The position numbers were made by a program, and so were the translations under genes. The notes below the pieces were generated by a model. It was not told the origin of the DNA and did no database searches. It saw only the letters and a list, made by a program, of their open reading frames with translations. Source: CAWGCA01 sp963820955 (GTDB taxonomy: Bacteria > Pseudomonadota > Gammaproteobacteria > Chromatiales > Chromatiaceae). Taken from it: a DNA stretch of 64,000 nt. Position 1 is the stretch's first letter; each line of letters begins with the position of its first letter. The stretch spans positions 25,810-89,809 of the forward strand of contig CAWGCA010000023.1 in assembly GCA_963820955.1 (NCBI GenBank), given 5' to 3'. Shown one piece after another: positions 1-8,594 of the stretch.

Positions 1-3000
1 GGTGAGCGCGACGAACCCCTGCAGCAGGCGATCGTCGATGCGGTGGACGAACTTTCCCGTATCGATCGCGGTGACATACTTATCTTTCTCAGCGGTGAGC
101 GGGAGATACGGGAGACCGCCGAGGCGCTGCGCAAACACAAGCTGCCCTTGACCGAGGTGCTGCCGCTGTTCGCCAGACTGGGAGCGGCGGAGCAGTCGCG
201 CATCTTCAAGCCGGCGGGGCTAAGGCGCATCATTCTGGCCACCAATGTGGCAGAGACCTCCCTTACCGTCCCTGGCATCCGTTATGTGATCGACACCGGC
301 TATGCGCGCATCAGCCGCTACAGTCATCGCAGCAAGGTGCAGCGGCTGCCGGTGGAGCCCGTCTCCCAGGCCAGTGCCAATCAGCGTAAGGGGCGTTGTG
401 GACGGGTCGCGGCGGGGGTCTGCATTCGCCTCTATTCGGAGGAGGATTTCGACTCCCGGCGTGAGTTCACCGAACCGGAAATCCTGCGCACCAACCTGGC
501 CTCGGTCATTCTGCAGATGAAGATCCTAGGGTTCGGCGAGATCGACTCCTTTCCCTTTGTCGATTCACCAGACGGACGGCTGATCCGCGATGGCTACCGG
601 GTGCTGGAGGAGATCGGCGCGGTGGGGGGGGATCGCCAGGTTACACGAATGGGTCGTCAGCTGGCTCGGCTGCCGGTGGATCCTCGCGTCGGCCGCATGC
701 TGCTGGCATCGGCCCACGGACACTGCCTGACGGAGGTGCTGGTCATCGCGGCCGCGCTCAGTGTTCAGGATCCCAGGGACCGCCCCCTGGAAAAACAGCA
801 GGCGGCGGACGAGGCACATCATCAGTTTCGACACGAAGAGTCCGATTTTCTAGGCTATCTGAATCTCTGGCGGCATCTGGAAGAGCAGCGCCGTCATCTC
901 TCCCGGCGCAAATTTCGGCAACACTGCCACAGCAACTTTCTCTCCTGGAACCGGGTGCAGGAGTGGCATGACATTCACCATCAGCTGCGCGGGCAGATGC
1001 ATGAGATGGGCTACAAGGAGAATCAGGCGGAGGCAGGGTATGAGGAGATTCACCGCGCATTGCTGAGCGGACTGCTCTCCCATATCGGATTCAAGGTGAG
1101 CGGCAAGGGTCGGGAATATCTGGGTGCCCGCAACAGCCGTTTCCTGATCTTTCCCGGCTCCGCCTTGTTTGAGAAGCAACCCAAGTGGGTGGTAGCGGCA
1201 GAGCTGGTAGAGACAACCCGCTTGTATGCACGCACGGTTGCCTTGATACAACCCCAGTGGGTGGAATCAGTGGCCGGGCATCTGGTCAAACATGGTTATT
1301 CCGAACCCCACTGGGAGAAGAATCGGGGACAGGTGGCGGCCTATGAAAAGATCACCCTGTTCGGGCTCACCCTGATACCCAGACGCAAGATCAACTACGG
1401 CCCGATCAATCCGGTCGAGGCGCGCGAGATATTTATCCGCTTTGCATTGGTGGAGGGTGACTTTCACACCCGTGCCCCTTTCTGGCGCCATAATCGGGAG
1501 TTGATCCAGTACGTGGAGGATCTGGAGCACAAGTCCCGCCGTCGCGATCTGCTGGTGGATCAGGAATTGATTTACGCCTATTACCTGAAGCGTATCCCCG
1601 ATGGTATCTACAGCACGCCCCAGTTCGAAAAGTGGCTGCGCAACAGGAGCCGCTCCGAACCAAAGTGTCTGCACATGCGGTTGGAGGACCTGCTGCGTCG
1701 CGGCGTCGAGCAGGTGACTGACGACCAGTTTCCGGATGCCTTGGACGTCAACGGTATACGATTTCCGCTGGTGTATGACTTCAATCCGGGTCATGAGACA
1801 GACGGTGTCACCCTCAGGATTCCGCTGGCGGCGCTCAACCAGATATCGGAAGAGCGGTGTGAGTGGCTGGTACCCGGACTGCTGCGGGAGCGGGTGATTG
1901 CGCTGTTGCGGGGCCTTCCCAAGCCGCTGCGGAAGTCATTTGTCCCGGTACCTGACTACGCAGAGGCCTGTCTCAAGGTATTGGAGCCGTCGGACAGGTC
2001 CTTGACCCGAGCCCTGGCGGAACAGCTCAAGGAGATGACCGGTGTCCACATCCCTGAAGATGCCTGGCAGGATGCGACGGTGCCTGACCATCTGCGGATG
2101 AATTTCGTACTGCTCGATGACAAGGGAAAGCGGATAGAAGCGGGCAGGGATCTGGCGGCACTGAAACAACGCCACGGTGCCAAAGGCAGCGAGGGTTTCG
2201 GGCGCCTGTCACCCACCGGTCTGGAGCGCGAGGGGCTGACCGACTGGGATTTCGGCAGCTTGCAGGAAACGGTGGAGGTCGACCGGGGGGGTGTTCATCT
2301 GCGCGGTTTCCCTGCCCTGGTTGACAGAGGCGACCGGGTGGACCTGCGGATACTGGATTCCGAACAGAACGCTCAGCGGGCCAGTCGCGCTGGCCTGCGA
2401 CGGCTGATTATGCTCAAGCGCTCCCGCGAGATACGATACCTGCGCCGTAACCTCCCGGGGCTGCAGAAGATGCAACTGCAGTACGCCAAGGTGGCTGCTC
2501 CCCCAGCCGGTCTGGAGACGAAACGGGATCTGGATCTGGAGAGCGAACTGGTGGCCTTGGCGGTGGACTTGACCTTCATCGAGGCCATGCCCGAGATCCG
2601 GGATGCCCAGGCCTTTGCACAGCGTCTCGACAGCCGAGGCGATGGCTTGATGACTCAGGCTAACGAGGTGCTGGAGCTGGTCTCCAGGATCATGGATCGC
2701 TACCAGGCGATACGAAAGACCCTCGCTTCGTCGAACAAAATCAACTGGATGGCCTCGGTCACCGATATCCAGCAGCAGTTGGATCGACTGGTGTTTAAAG
2801 GTTTTCTGGGGCATACCCCTTACCCGCAGCTGAAACAGTTTCCGCGCTATCTGGAGGCGATCGGATTGCGTCTGGGAAAACTGGAGTACGCCTCGGCAAG
2901 AGACCAGCAGTTGCTGAAACAGCTGCAGGGACTTTATCGTCAGTGGCAGCAAAGGGATGAAAAGTGTCGCGAGCGTGGCCAGGTTGATGCGCGGATAGAC

Positions 3001-3117
3001 GAACTAAGATGGGTCTTGGAGGAGTTGCGGGTTTCGTTGTTTGCACAGGAATTGAAAACCGCCTTTCCGGTCTCGCTGAAGCGTCTCGAGAACCGTTGGA
3101 AAGAGCTGGGGTTGTGA
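1..3117 (+). CDS. hrpA: ATP-dependent RNA helicase HrpA (5' end missing)
   Basis: 3' part of a DEAH-box RNA helicase of the HrpA family, involved in RNA/ribosome processing. The gene enters from the left edge, open in frame from base 1, so the N-terminal RecA domain with Walker A and DEAH is outside the window; about 1038 residues remain of a usual ~1300. Visible in order: motif IV (DILIFLSGEREI, near residue 24), motif V (ATNVAETSLTVPG, near 80), motif VI (QRKGRCGR, residues 128-135), then the HA2/winged-helix region, an OB-fold region and the long C-terminal DUF3418 extension that separates HrpA from HrpB. It ends at TGA just before ychJ on the same strand. Family assignment is secure. Confidence 0.95.
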   Translation, partial: GERDEPLQQAIVDAVDELSRIDRGDILIFLSGEREIRETAEALRKHKLPLTEVLPLFARLGAAEQSRIFKPAGLRRIILATNVAETSLTVPGIRYVIDTGYARISRYSHRSKVQRLPVEPVSQASANQRKGRCGRVAAGVCIRLYSEEDFDSRREFTEPEILRTNLASVILQMKILGFGEIDSFPFVDSPDGRLIRDGYRVLEEIGAVGGDRQVTRMGRQLARLPVDPRVGRMLLASAHGHCLTEVLVIAAALSVQDPRDRPLEKQQAADEAHHQFRHEESDFLGYLNLWRHLEEQRRHLSRRKFRQHCHSNFLSWNRVQEWHDIHHQLRGQMHEMGYKENQAEAGYEEIHRALLSGLLSHIGFKVSGKGREYLGARNSRFLIFPGSALFEKQPKWVVAAELVETTRLYARTVALIQPQWVESVAGHLVKHGYSEPHWEKNRGQVAAYEKITLFGLTLIPRRKINYGPINPVEAREIFIRFALVEGDFHTRAPFWRHNRELIQYVEDLEHKSRRRDLLVDQELIYAYYLKRIPDGIYSTPQFEKWLRNRSRSEPKCLHMRLEDLLRRGVEQVTDDQFPDALDVNGIRFPLVYDFNPGHETDGVTLRIPLAALNQISEERCEWLVPGLLRERVIALLRGLPKPLRKSFVPVPDYAEACLKVLEPSDRSLTRALAEQLKEMTGVHIPEDAWQDATVPDHLRMNFVLLDDKGKRIEAGRDLAALKQRHGAKGSEGFGRLSPTGLEREGLTDWDFGSLQETVEVDRGGVHLRGFPALVDRGDRVDLRILDSEQNAQRASRAGLRRLIMLKRSREIRYLRRNLPGLQKMQLQYAKVAAPPAGLETKRDLDLESELVALAVDLTFIEAMPEIRDAQAFAQRLDSRGDGLMTQANEVLELVSRIMDRYQAIRKTLASSNKINWMASVTDIQQQLDRLVFKGFLGHTPYPQLKQFPRYLEAIGLRLGKLEYASARDQQLLKQLQGLYRQWQQRDEKCRERGQVDARIDELRWVLEELRVSLFAQELKTAFPVSLKRLENRWKELGL

Positions 3118-3195
3118 CCCTCCACTTTCCGCTGCACCGTGGAAATCAAGACAACGGCATGCTAAGGTCAAACCGATTAAATTGGAGGTCGATTT

Positions 3196-3687
3196 ATGTC
3201 TCTTTGTCCCTGTGGCTCTGCACTTGAATTTGATGCCTGCTGCGGTCCCCTGCTGGCGGGAGACAGGCCGGCAGTGACAGCAGAGGCGTTGATGCGTTCG
3301 CGCTACAGCGCCTTTGTGACCAAAGCGATCGACTATCTCGGTGAAAGCCTTCACCCGGCCCATCGCCATGACCATGATGCAGCTGCGACCCGTCGCTGGG
3401 CCGAGAATTCCGAATGGCTGGGCCTGGAGATTCTAGCCACAGAGGGGGGAGGCGAGGGCGACGAACAGGGCGTCGTGGAGTTTGAGGTCAGTTACAAAGA
3501 GAAAGGGGTGGTGCGTCGTTATCATGAAAGAAGCCAGTTTCAGAAGGAGAACGGCCGCTGGTATTTCGTCGATGGCAAGATAGTGACTCCCGGAACCCAG
3601 GTCCACAGCGGACCGAAAGTGGGTCGCAACGATCCCTGTCCCTGCGGCAGTGGAAAGAAGTATAAAAAGTGCTGTGGCAGGGGATAA
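3196..3687 (+). CDS. ychJ: YchJ-family SEC-C motif protein
   Basis: 163-residue YchJ-like protein. It has two SEC-C zinc-binding motifs, one at the N terminus (CPCGSALEFDACCG, near residues 4-17) and one at the C terminus (DPCPCGSGKKYKKCCG), flanking an NTF2-like middle domain. This is the standard family architecture and length. The ATG is preceded by a GGAGG ribosome site at normal spacing. SEC-C motifs are metal-binding modules also found at the SecA C terminus; the cellular role of YchJ is not established. It lies 78 bases after hrpA and may share its transcript. Confidence 0.9.
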   Translation: MSLCPCGSALEFDACCGPLLAGDRPAVTAEALMRSRYSAFVTKAIDYLGESLHPAHRHDHDAAATRRWAENSEWLGLEILATEGGGEGDEQGVVEFEVSYKEKGVVRRYHERSQFQKENGRWYFVDGKIVTPGTQVHSGPKVGRNDPCPCGSGKKYKKCCGRG

Positions 3688-3759
3688 TTTTAAAGAAACG
3701 GCATTCCTGCCCGATACATAGCCTGAGACCTGGGTAAAGAACCGAGTGGAATTCGTCTG

Positions 3760-4407
3760 GTGAGCAAGGTATTCAGAAAATGGCTGGTTATCGGCGTGGC
3801 ATCCGGCGGGCTGTTATTGTCCGCCCTGTCGGCCGGGGCCGAGATCTTCAAATGCCGCGACGGTGCGGGGAACCTGCATTACACCGACAGCCAGCGAAAT
3901 TGTAAGGGACTCAAGCTGCTGTGGCGCTCCAGTACGGATCCCCGCTACGCCTCGTATTCAAGGATCAACGCCAGGGCGATGAAGGAGAATCGTCGCCGAT
4001 TGACCCCCTTGATCGATGCCGTCGCCCGCCGCGCCCGCTTGCAACCGGAATTGCTGCATGCGGTAGTCCGGGCGGAGTCTGCCTATGATGCCAGGGCCCT
4101 GTCCCGTAAAGGAGCTCAAGGGTTGATGCAGCTGATGCCTGCGACCGCCCGTCGCTATGGCGTGAAAGACAGTTGGGATGCGGAACAGAATCTCGATGGG
4201 GGTGCCCGCTATCTGCGCGATCTGCTGGATATGTTCGAGAATGATCTTCAACTCGCGCTGGCCGCCTACAATGCGGGTGAAAATGCGGTTAAAAAATACG
4301 GTAACCAGATTCCCCCTTTCCCGGAGACCCAGAACTACGTGAAAAAGGTGATCCGTTTCTATCAGCGCAACAGTGCCGTCGTCAGCGCCTATCCAACCAT
4401 CAAGTAG
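3760..4407 (+). CDS. Periplasmic lytic transglycosylase (DUF4124 + SLT domain)
   Basis: Predicted murein lytic transglycosylase of 215 residues that would cleave the MurNAc-GlcNAc bond in the periplasm. The start is GTG. Residues 1-27 form a signal peptide ending ALSAGA. Residues 28-60 resemble the short DUF4124 module (EIFKCRDGAGNLHYTD) often found on exported gammaproteobacterial proteins. Residues 95-205 are the SLT fold, with the catalytic glutamate in VRAES (Glu106), GLMQLMP and the AAYNAGENAV motif. Its 3' end overlaps the convergent glycosyltransferase gene by 19 bases. It resembles MltC/Slt-like housekeeping enzymes rather than phage or secretion-system ones, but the exact subfamily cannot be fixed. 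Confidence 0.88.
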   Translation: MSKVFRKWLVIGVASGGLLLSALSAGAEIFKCRDGAGNLHYTDSQRNCKGLKLLWRSSTDPRYASYSRINARAMKENRRRLTPLIDAVARRARLQPELLHAVVRAESAYDARALSRKGAQGLMQLMPATARRYGVKDSWDAEQNLDGGARYLRDLLDMFENDLQLALAAYNAGENAVKKYGNQIPPFPETQNYVKKVIRFYQRNSAVVSAYPTIK

Positions 4408-5441
4408 TCCCTGCCACGCTGGTAGCCCATCCCCTGCAGATCCCGTGCGATCAGATCCCGAGCCCCATGATTGGTGACGTACACGAGGACGAAGCGACGT
4501 TCCCCGCCGCTCAACCAATGAGGTGAAACAACAGGCGTTCCACTGAGTCGATTGCCGATTTTTTTCGGATCGATATCGATCCAGGCCTGGGGCTGAAAAC
4601 CCTGTTCCATTAACAGACGGCACCGTTTTCGGGTTTTCCTGCCGGCACCCCAGAAGACCAGTTCTTCGCGCCTCTCCAACAGCCGTTTGTCCCTGGCCAG
4701 GTAGTGGGCCCTCAGGGCATCAAAGGCCTGGCGTGAACAACGCGGATCAGTGCGTGAAGTACGGGTAGGGTAGTCCCGCCAATCCAGCAGAATCTCGGGC
4801 AGCTTCTCCATCCGGCACCCCGCTTGGTGAAGTCGAAGCCAGAGGTCATAATCCTCTGGAAACGCCCCTTTCCGATAGCCTCCAAGCCCCAGTATTGGCT
4901 GTTTGCGGAAGATCACCGAGGGATGAGCAAACGGCGACTCTATGTAGATCTCGTCCCCAATTTGCTCCGGGTGGTTACACTGGTTCTGCCAGCGTATGTA
5001 CTCGCGCAGCCCAGTCTGAATCAGGTGTTCGGGGAAGGGCCGGCTGCCACAGCCCAGCACGGTGATCCGGGGATGTCGCCGCAGGTGGTCGTACTGTAGC
5101 CGCAGCCGCTGGGGATGCATCCGGTCGTCGGCATCCATTCGGGCAACCAGTGGTGCAGCGGATTGATGCAAGCCGTGGTTGAGGGCGGAAACCAGTCCTT
5201 TACCTGGATTGGCAAGAATCCGGATGCGGTCATCGTTGGCGCTCAGGCGCCGAGCAAGGGATAGCGAACCATCGCTGGAGTGATCGTCAACAATCAGCAG
5301 TTCGTAGTTGCGCAGGCTTTGCTTCAGGATCGAGTCGAGGCACTGTTGGAAGGTTTGTTTGGCGTTGCGAACCGGCAGGACAATACTGATCAGTGGTTGA
5401 GGTCTGGCGCCTAACGGGCAGGGGTCATTCGGCCCATTCAT
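4389..5441 (-). CDS. Family 2 glycosyltransferase with extra C-terminal domain
   Basis: 350-residue GT-A fold glycosyltransferase, probably transferring a sugar to a surface polysaccharide or protein. Residues 17-240 are the GT2 domain: start strand ISIVLPVRNA, VDDHSSDGS for nucleotide binding, the MDADD metal-binding motif near residue 117, and a downstream FPEDYDLWLRL segment typical of GT2 proteins that carry the catalytic acidic residue there. About 90 further residues contain FWGAGRKTRKR, a Rossmann-like segment seen in some two-domain GTs. The start overlaps the end of the PilZ gene by 17 bases, implying translational coupling. Substrate unknown. Confidence 0.85.
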   Translation of the reverse strand: MNGPNDPCPLGARPQPLISIVLPVRNAKQTFQQCLDSILKQSLRNYELLIVDDHSSDGSLSLARRLSANDDRIRILANPGKGLVSALNHGLHQSAAPLVARMDADDRMHPQRLRLQYDHLRRHPRITVLGCGSRPFPEHLIQTGLREYIRWQNQCNHPEQIGDEIYIESPFAHPSVIFRKQPILGLGGYRKGAFPEDYDLWLRLHQAGCRMEKLPEILLDWRDYPTRTSRTDPRCSRQAFDALRAHYLARDKRLLERREELVFWGAGRKTRKRCRLLMEQGFQPQAWIDIDPKKIGNRLSGTPVVSPHWLSGGERRFVLVYVTNHGARDLIARDLQGMGYQRGRDYLMVG

Positions 5442-5763
5442 CGAACAGATGCCGGATCAGCTCGACGCCCTGGTCCGATATGTCGATGATCTGGAATCCC
5501 GCCCACCAGCTTCCTGAATCAGAGACACTGTTGCACCACAGACATTCCGCTCCCATGTCAATGTGATCAGCACCGGCAACGGAGGCGGGGAGAGACATAC
5601 GAAGCTGAAACAGCTGGTTGGTTGGCGGTGGGTCACTGCAGAGCAACATGAATCCACCGGCAGAGATATTCACCAGATTACCCAGATACTCTTCTCGGTT
5701 GACATCGATAATATCGATCTTTTCAGTGACCCGTTTGCGCGGGCTGGTTCGTTGATCGGACAT
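5425..5763 (-). CDS. PilZ-domain c-di-GMP receptor
   Basis: 112-residue single-domain PilZ protein. Both binding elements are visible: an arginine-rich N-terminal loop (RTSPRKR, residues 5-11) fitting RxxxR, and NISAGG near residue 32 fitting D/NxSxxG. Such proteins bind cyclic di-GMP and signal to a partner. Position suggests the partner: it sits 27 bases after the DUF1631 gene and overlaps the glycosyltransferase gene, so c-di-GMP control of one or both is a reasonable inference. The start has a GGGAG ribosome site at 8-base spacing. Confidence 0.88.
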   Translation of the reverse strand: MSDQRTSPRKRVTEKIDIIDVNREEYLGNLVNISAGGFMLLCSDPPPTNQLFQLRMSLPASVAGADHIDMGAECLWCNSVSDSGSWWAGFQIIDISDQGVELIRHLFDEWAE

Positions 5764-5790
5764 AGTGACTCCCGCCGGATCGAATGACCC

Positions 5791-8088
5791 CTAGCGATTA
5801 AAGGTTTTCTGCAGCATATCGAGAACGGTTTTCAGGGTCCGGTCTACAAACGGGATGGTGGGTTGTTTCAGGATCTTGGCCCTGCCATTGCACATCTGTT
5901 TTGCCAGGATCTCAATCGGTGTGACCAGTGCCTGGATGCCGGATTTGTCCACGAACATGTACTTCTGTGTCACCGGACTGAACCAGGAGAGCTTCAGTCG
6001 GTGTAGTTTCTGATTGTCGTCCTCGAGTTCGAACCAGGTACCGAATTTTGCTTTGCGCAGGGTCTCGACCATGGCCTGTTCCTGCCGCGTAATCGGTTTT
6101 GCTTGACTCTCTTTCTGGACCGGTACCCGTTCTGCCGGTGCAACACGATCAACCGGGGGTTCGGTGACGGCAACCAGTTCATCCATGGCCTCCGCCGGTT
6201 TCGTCTCCAGATAGCTGCTCAGGATTTGGAACAGATTTTCCAGGTCAGGGTGATGAAAATCACCCATGGCGTTCAGGCCACTTTCAATACGCTTCCGCAG
6301 ATCGGGCAGTTTCGGCCGCAACTGGTCGCGAATCGACCGATCCGTTTTCGCCCCCTGGGCCCAGGCGATGTCATCGATCACATCGACTACCTGCTGCCAT
6401 TCGGCGCTGTTCTCGATTTCCGGATCGCGCAGCATCATCAGGATCATCTTGTCCAGCCAGCCATGGTTCAGAAAGCGCTCGATGGCGGGGTGAAAGCGGC
6501 GTTCGCCAATATGCTCCTGGATGATTCGATGAGCGCGGATGCGGGCGTTTTCCAGTCGCTCCCTTCCCTTGGCCGCCTCTCTGGCCCGGGCCTCGACCAC
6601 CTTGGCTTTTTGCTCCAAGTGCTCGACCTGTTTGGTGAGCTTGTCATAAACGCTATCGAAGAGTTCCAGATTGTCCTGAAATTCGGCCAGGATTTGATTG
6701 ACGCATTCCTGCATCGGGTAGTAGATGCCGCGGCGCAGATCCTCTTCTTCGATCCACTCGAGTCCGGCATCCACCATCAGATTGAGGAGCCTGCGCGCGA
6801 TGTGCCGGGAGTCGATCAGAAAGTGATGGTCGAGGATGGCGACCTTGAGATAGGGGGTATGAAGATGGCTGATCAGGGCCTTGGCGATATTCGGCAGGTC
6901 TTCCTCGTTCAGCACATGCTCGAACAGCATCCCCACCAGTTCGATGGTATCGAGGTCGGCACTGGGGATTTCGTTTCGATCGACCCCCTGGAACAGTTTC
7001 TCCCGCTCATCAATGAGTCGTTGCCGGACCTGCTCCAGCATGACGACGTCGACATCGACACTGGCCGGCAGATCGACGCCTGGACTCATATCCGGCAGGA
7101 ATGAGGCGCTCTGGCTGGGCTGAAGGTCACCGATAGCGGAGACCAGTGCGGGTGTGTCGACCATGGGTCTGGTGCCAGCTCCAGCTCCCGGGTGGATATC
7201 TGGGTGCTGGGCGTAGCGTGCATCCTGCTGCCGCCTCGATGCCAGCAGATCTCGGATCGAATGAAAAATCTCTTCGCCAAGGGAAAGATCCGTCGCGCCA
7301 GCTGGAAAACCATCCTCGGTGAGGGATTGTTCGCCGTCAGGTTGTCCCTCGTCTGCTGTCTGCGCCCCCTGGTCCGATTCCGGGGTCGCATAGGGGTTAC
7401 TGGGGGCTTCCAGTTTCAGGTTAGGAAAGACGCCGGCTGCCACCAGCCTTTCGTTAAATTCTTCGTACAGATGGTCCACCTGTCCCATCACATACTTGTC
7501 GAACAGGGCATAGATAATGAGCAGAATATTAGTTTCGAAATCGAACTCTGCGGCGCCGATCTGGAATGCGGATGCGATATGAGGAGGGCCGGCCGGGATG
7601 TCCTGCTCCTCCAGTTTCTGGCCGCCGCGTACCATAGCGAGCCGCTGTCGCAGGGCATACAACTGCTGGAAAGCAGTACCGCGTGCCTTCTCAATCATCT
7701 TTTGCAGCGAAAGGCGCTGGTCCAGTTCGCTGTCATCGACCAGAGAGAGACCCTCGCTCCCCTGCTGCTGTGACTCCAACAGTGGAAGGGGGTAGGTGAT
7801 GGGACTGTTTTTCGAGAACTCGCTGAAACCCCGAGAGATTTCCTCGCGAAAGCTCTGTTCCACTGCTTCCCGGCGGGCCTTTGCGACACTGATGGCGTCA
7901 ATGAACTGGAACTGGCTCTGGTTGGTTTCGGCCTTGTCCATGAAATCCAGCAGCGCTTGTTCGACATGATCGAACATCTCACCGAGATAGTCACCCAAAC
8001 TGATAAGGGACCTATCCCTGCATTCCTGCAGGATGGGGAGGTATTTCTGCTGCTGGGCGGCCTGACCTTGGGTCGCCGTTCTCTCCAT
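5791..8088 (-). CDS. DUF1631 family protein
   Basis: Large cytoplasmic protein (about 765 residues) of the DUF1631 family, common in Gammaproteobacteria and of unknown mechanism. There is no signal peptide or membrane segment. It is mostly helical and acidic, with a low-complexity linker around residues 230-330, a coiled-coil stretch near residues 480-520 (LTKQVEHLEQKAK), and a C-terminal beta-rich part (KFGTWFELEDDN, then KLSWFSPVTQKYMFVD) resembling the PilZ-like module reported at the end of this family. ATG at 8088 is preferred because AAGGA lies 8 bases upstream; a GTG at 8094 is the alternative. It is the first gene of an apparent DUF1631–PilZ–GT2 operon. Confidence 0.85.
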   Translation of the reverse strand: MERTATQGQAAQQQKYLPILQECRDRSLISLGDYLGEMFDHVEQALLDFMDKAETNQSQFQFIDAISVAKARREAVEQSFREEISRGFSEFSKNSPITYPLPLLESQQQGSEGLSLVDDSELDQRLSLQKMIEKARGTAFQQLYALRQRLAMVRGGQKLEEQDIPAGPPHIASAFQIGAAEFDFETNILLIIYALFDKYVMGQVDHLYEEFNERLVAAGVFPNLKLEAPSNPYATPESDQGAQTADEGQPDGEQSLTEDGFPAGATDLSLGEEIFHSIRDLLASRRQQDARYAQHPDIHPGAGAGTRPMVDTPALVSAIGDLQPSQSASFLPDMSPGVDLPASVDVDVVMLEQVRQRLIDEREKLFQGVDRNEIPSADLDTIELVGMLFEHVLNEEDLPNIAKALISHLHTPYLKVAILDHHFLIDSRHIARRLLNLMVDAGLEWIEEEDLRRGIYYPMQECVNQILAEFQDNLELFDSVYDKLTKQVEHLEQKAKVVEARAREAAKGRERLENARIRAHRIIQEHIGERRFHPAIERFLNHGWLDKMILMMLRDPEIENSAEWQQVVDVIDDIAWAQGAKTDRSIRDQLRPKLPDLRKRIESGLNAMGDFHHPDLENLFQILSSYLETKPAEAMDELVAVTEPPVDRVAPAERVPVQKESQAKPITRQEQAMVETLRKAKFGTWFELEDDNQKLHRLKLSWFSPVTQKYMFVDKSGIQALVTPIEILAKQMCNGRAKILKQPTIPFVDRTLKTVLDMLQKTFNR

Positions 8089-8129
8089 ACTCACGGTCCT
8101 TAGGTTATTCGCAAAGGTGACAAATCAGC

Positions 8130-8156
8130 GTAGCGCCCGACAGCTGCAATTCTTGA
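8130..8156 (-). promoter_or_regulatory. Possible sigma-28 (FliA)-like promoter for the DUF1631 operon
   Basis: On the reverse strand TCAAGAAT, then 11 bases, then GGCGCTAC, ending about 40 bases before the DUF1631 start. FliA-type promoters have TAAA/TCAAG-type -35 and GCCGATAA-type -10 elements with this spacing. The -10 is an imperfect match, so this is weaker than the site before mshI, whose -10 it resembles. Confidence 0.3.
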
Positions 8157-8228
8157 GTGCCAGGGCGCGGTTTTCGCGGGCCTGAAACCCGGATCAAGCG
8201 GGCGGTCCCATCGCGCAGCAGGGTCAAT

Positions 8229-8447
8229 TCAGTCATCTCCCTCGATCGGTGCTTCACGGCGTGTCAGCAGCAGAATTTCCGCCTCATTTTCATTGTTGGC
8301 AAAGATCACGCGGATGGCGTCGGTGTCGTCTTTCGCCTGCTCGCTCCGCACTACCCGTGCCCGATCTCTTGCCTCTCTGTATTTCGCATACTTGTCGAGA
8401 CAATGAAGATTTTTGTTTTGGCTAATTCGGTATAGGAAATAGGGCAT
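8229..8447 (-). CDS. Small conserved-looking hypothetical protein
   Basis: 72-residue cytoplasmic protein starting MPYFLYRISQNKNL, rich in charged residues and ending APIEGDD. The start has a strong GGGAGG ribosome site 5 bases upstream, which argues that this short frame is real. I do not recognise a named family. It has no cysteines that could form a metal site and no membrane segment. It lies between the DUF1631 operon and the GGDEF-EAL gene, all on the same strand. Confidence 0.6.
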   Translation of the reverse strand: MPYFLYRISQNKNLHCLDKYAKYREARDRARVVRSEQAKDDTDAIRVIFANNENEAEILLLTRREAPIEGDD

Positions 8448-8594
8448 GATTCCCTCCCTGCAACTGATCGTTCACCCAGTGGCGAAGAATACCATGCCGA
8501 GGGCAACTGCAACACATGCCGCCTTTGCCGGCTATGGCTAAATTGTAACCAAGGTATCAGTTCGGACCGCCTGTCACTGCGCGGTAACGGAAAA

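Noticed and set aside
2209..2952. 247-codon reverse open frame inside hrpA
   Set aside because: Shadow of hrpA; composition follows the opposite strand's codon positions.
6103..7104. 333-codon forward open frame opposite DUF1631
   Set aside because: It mirrors the DUF1631 reading frame, has no ribosome site and no family; high-GC genes commonly leave such open antisense frames.
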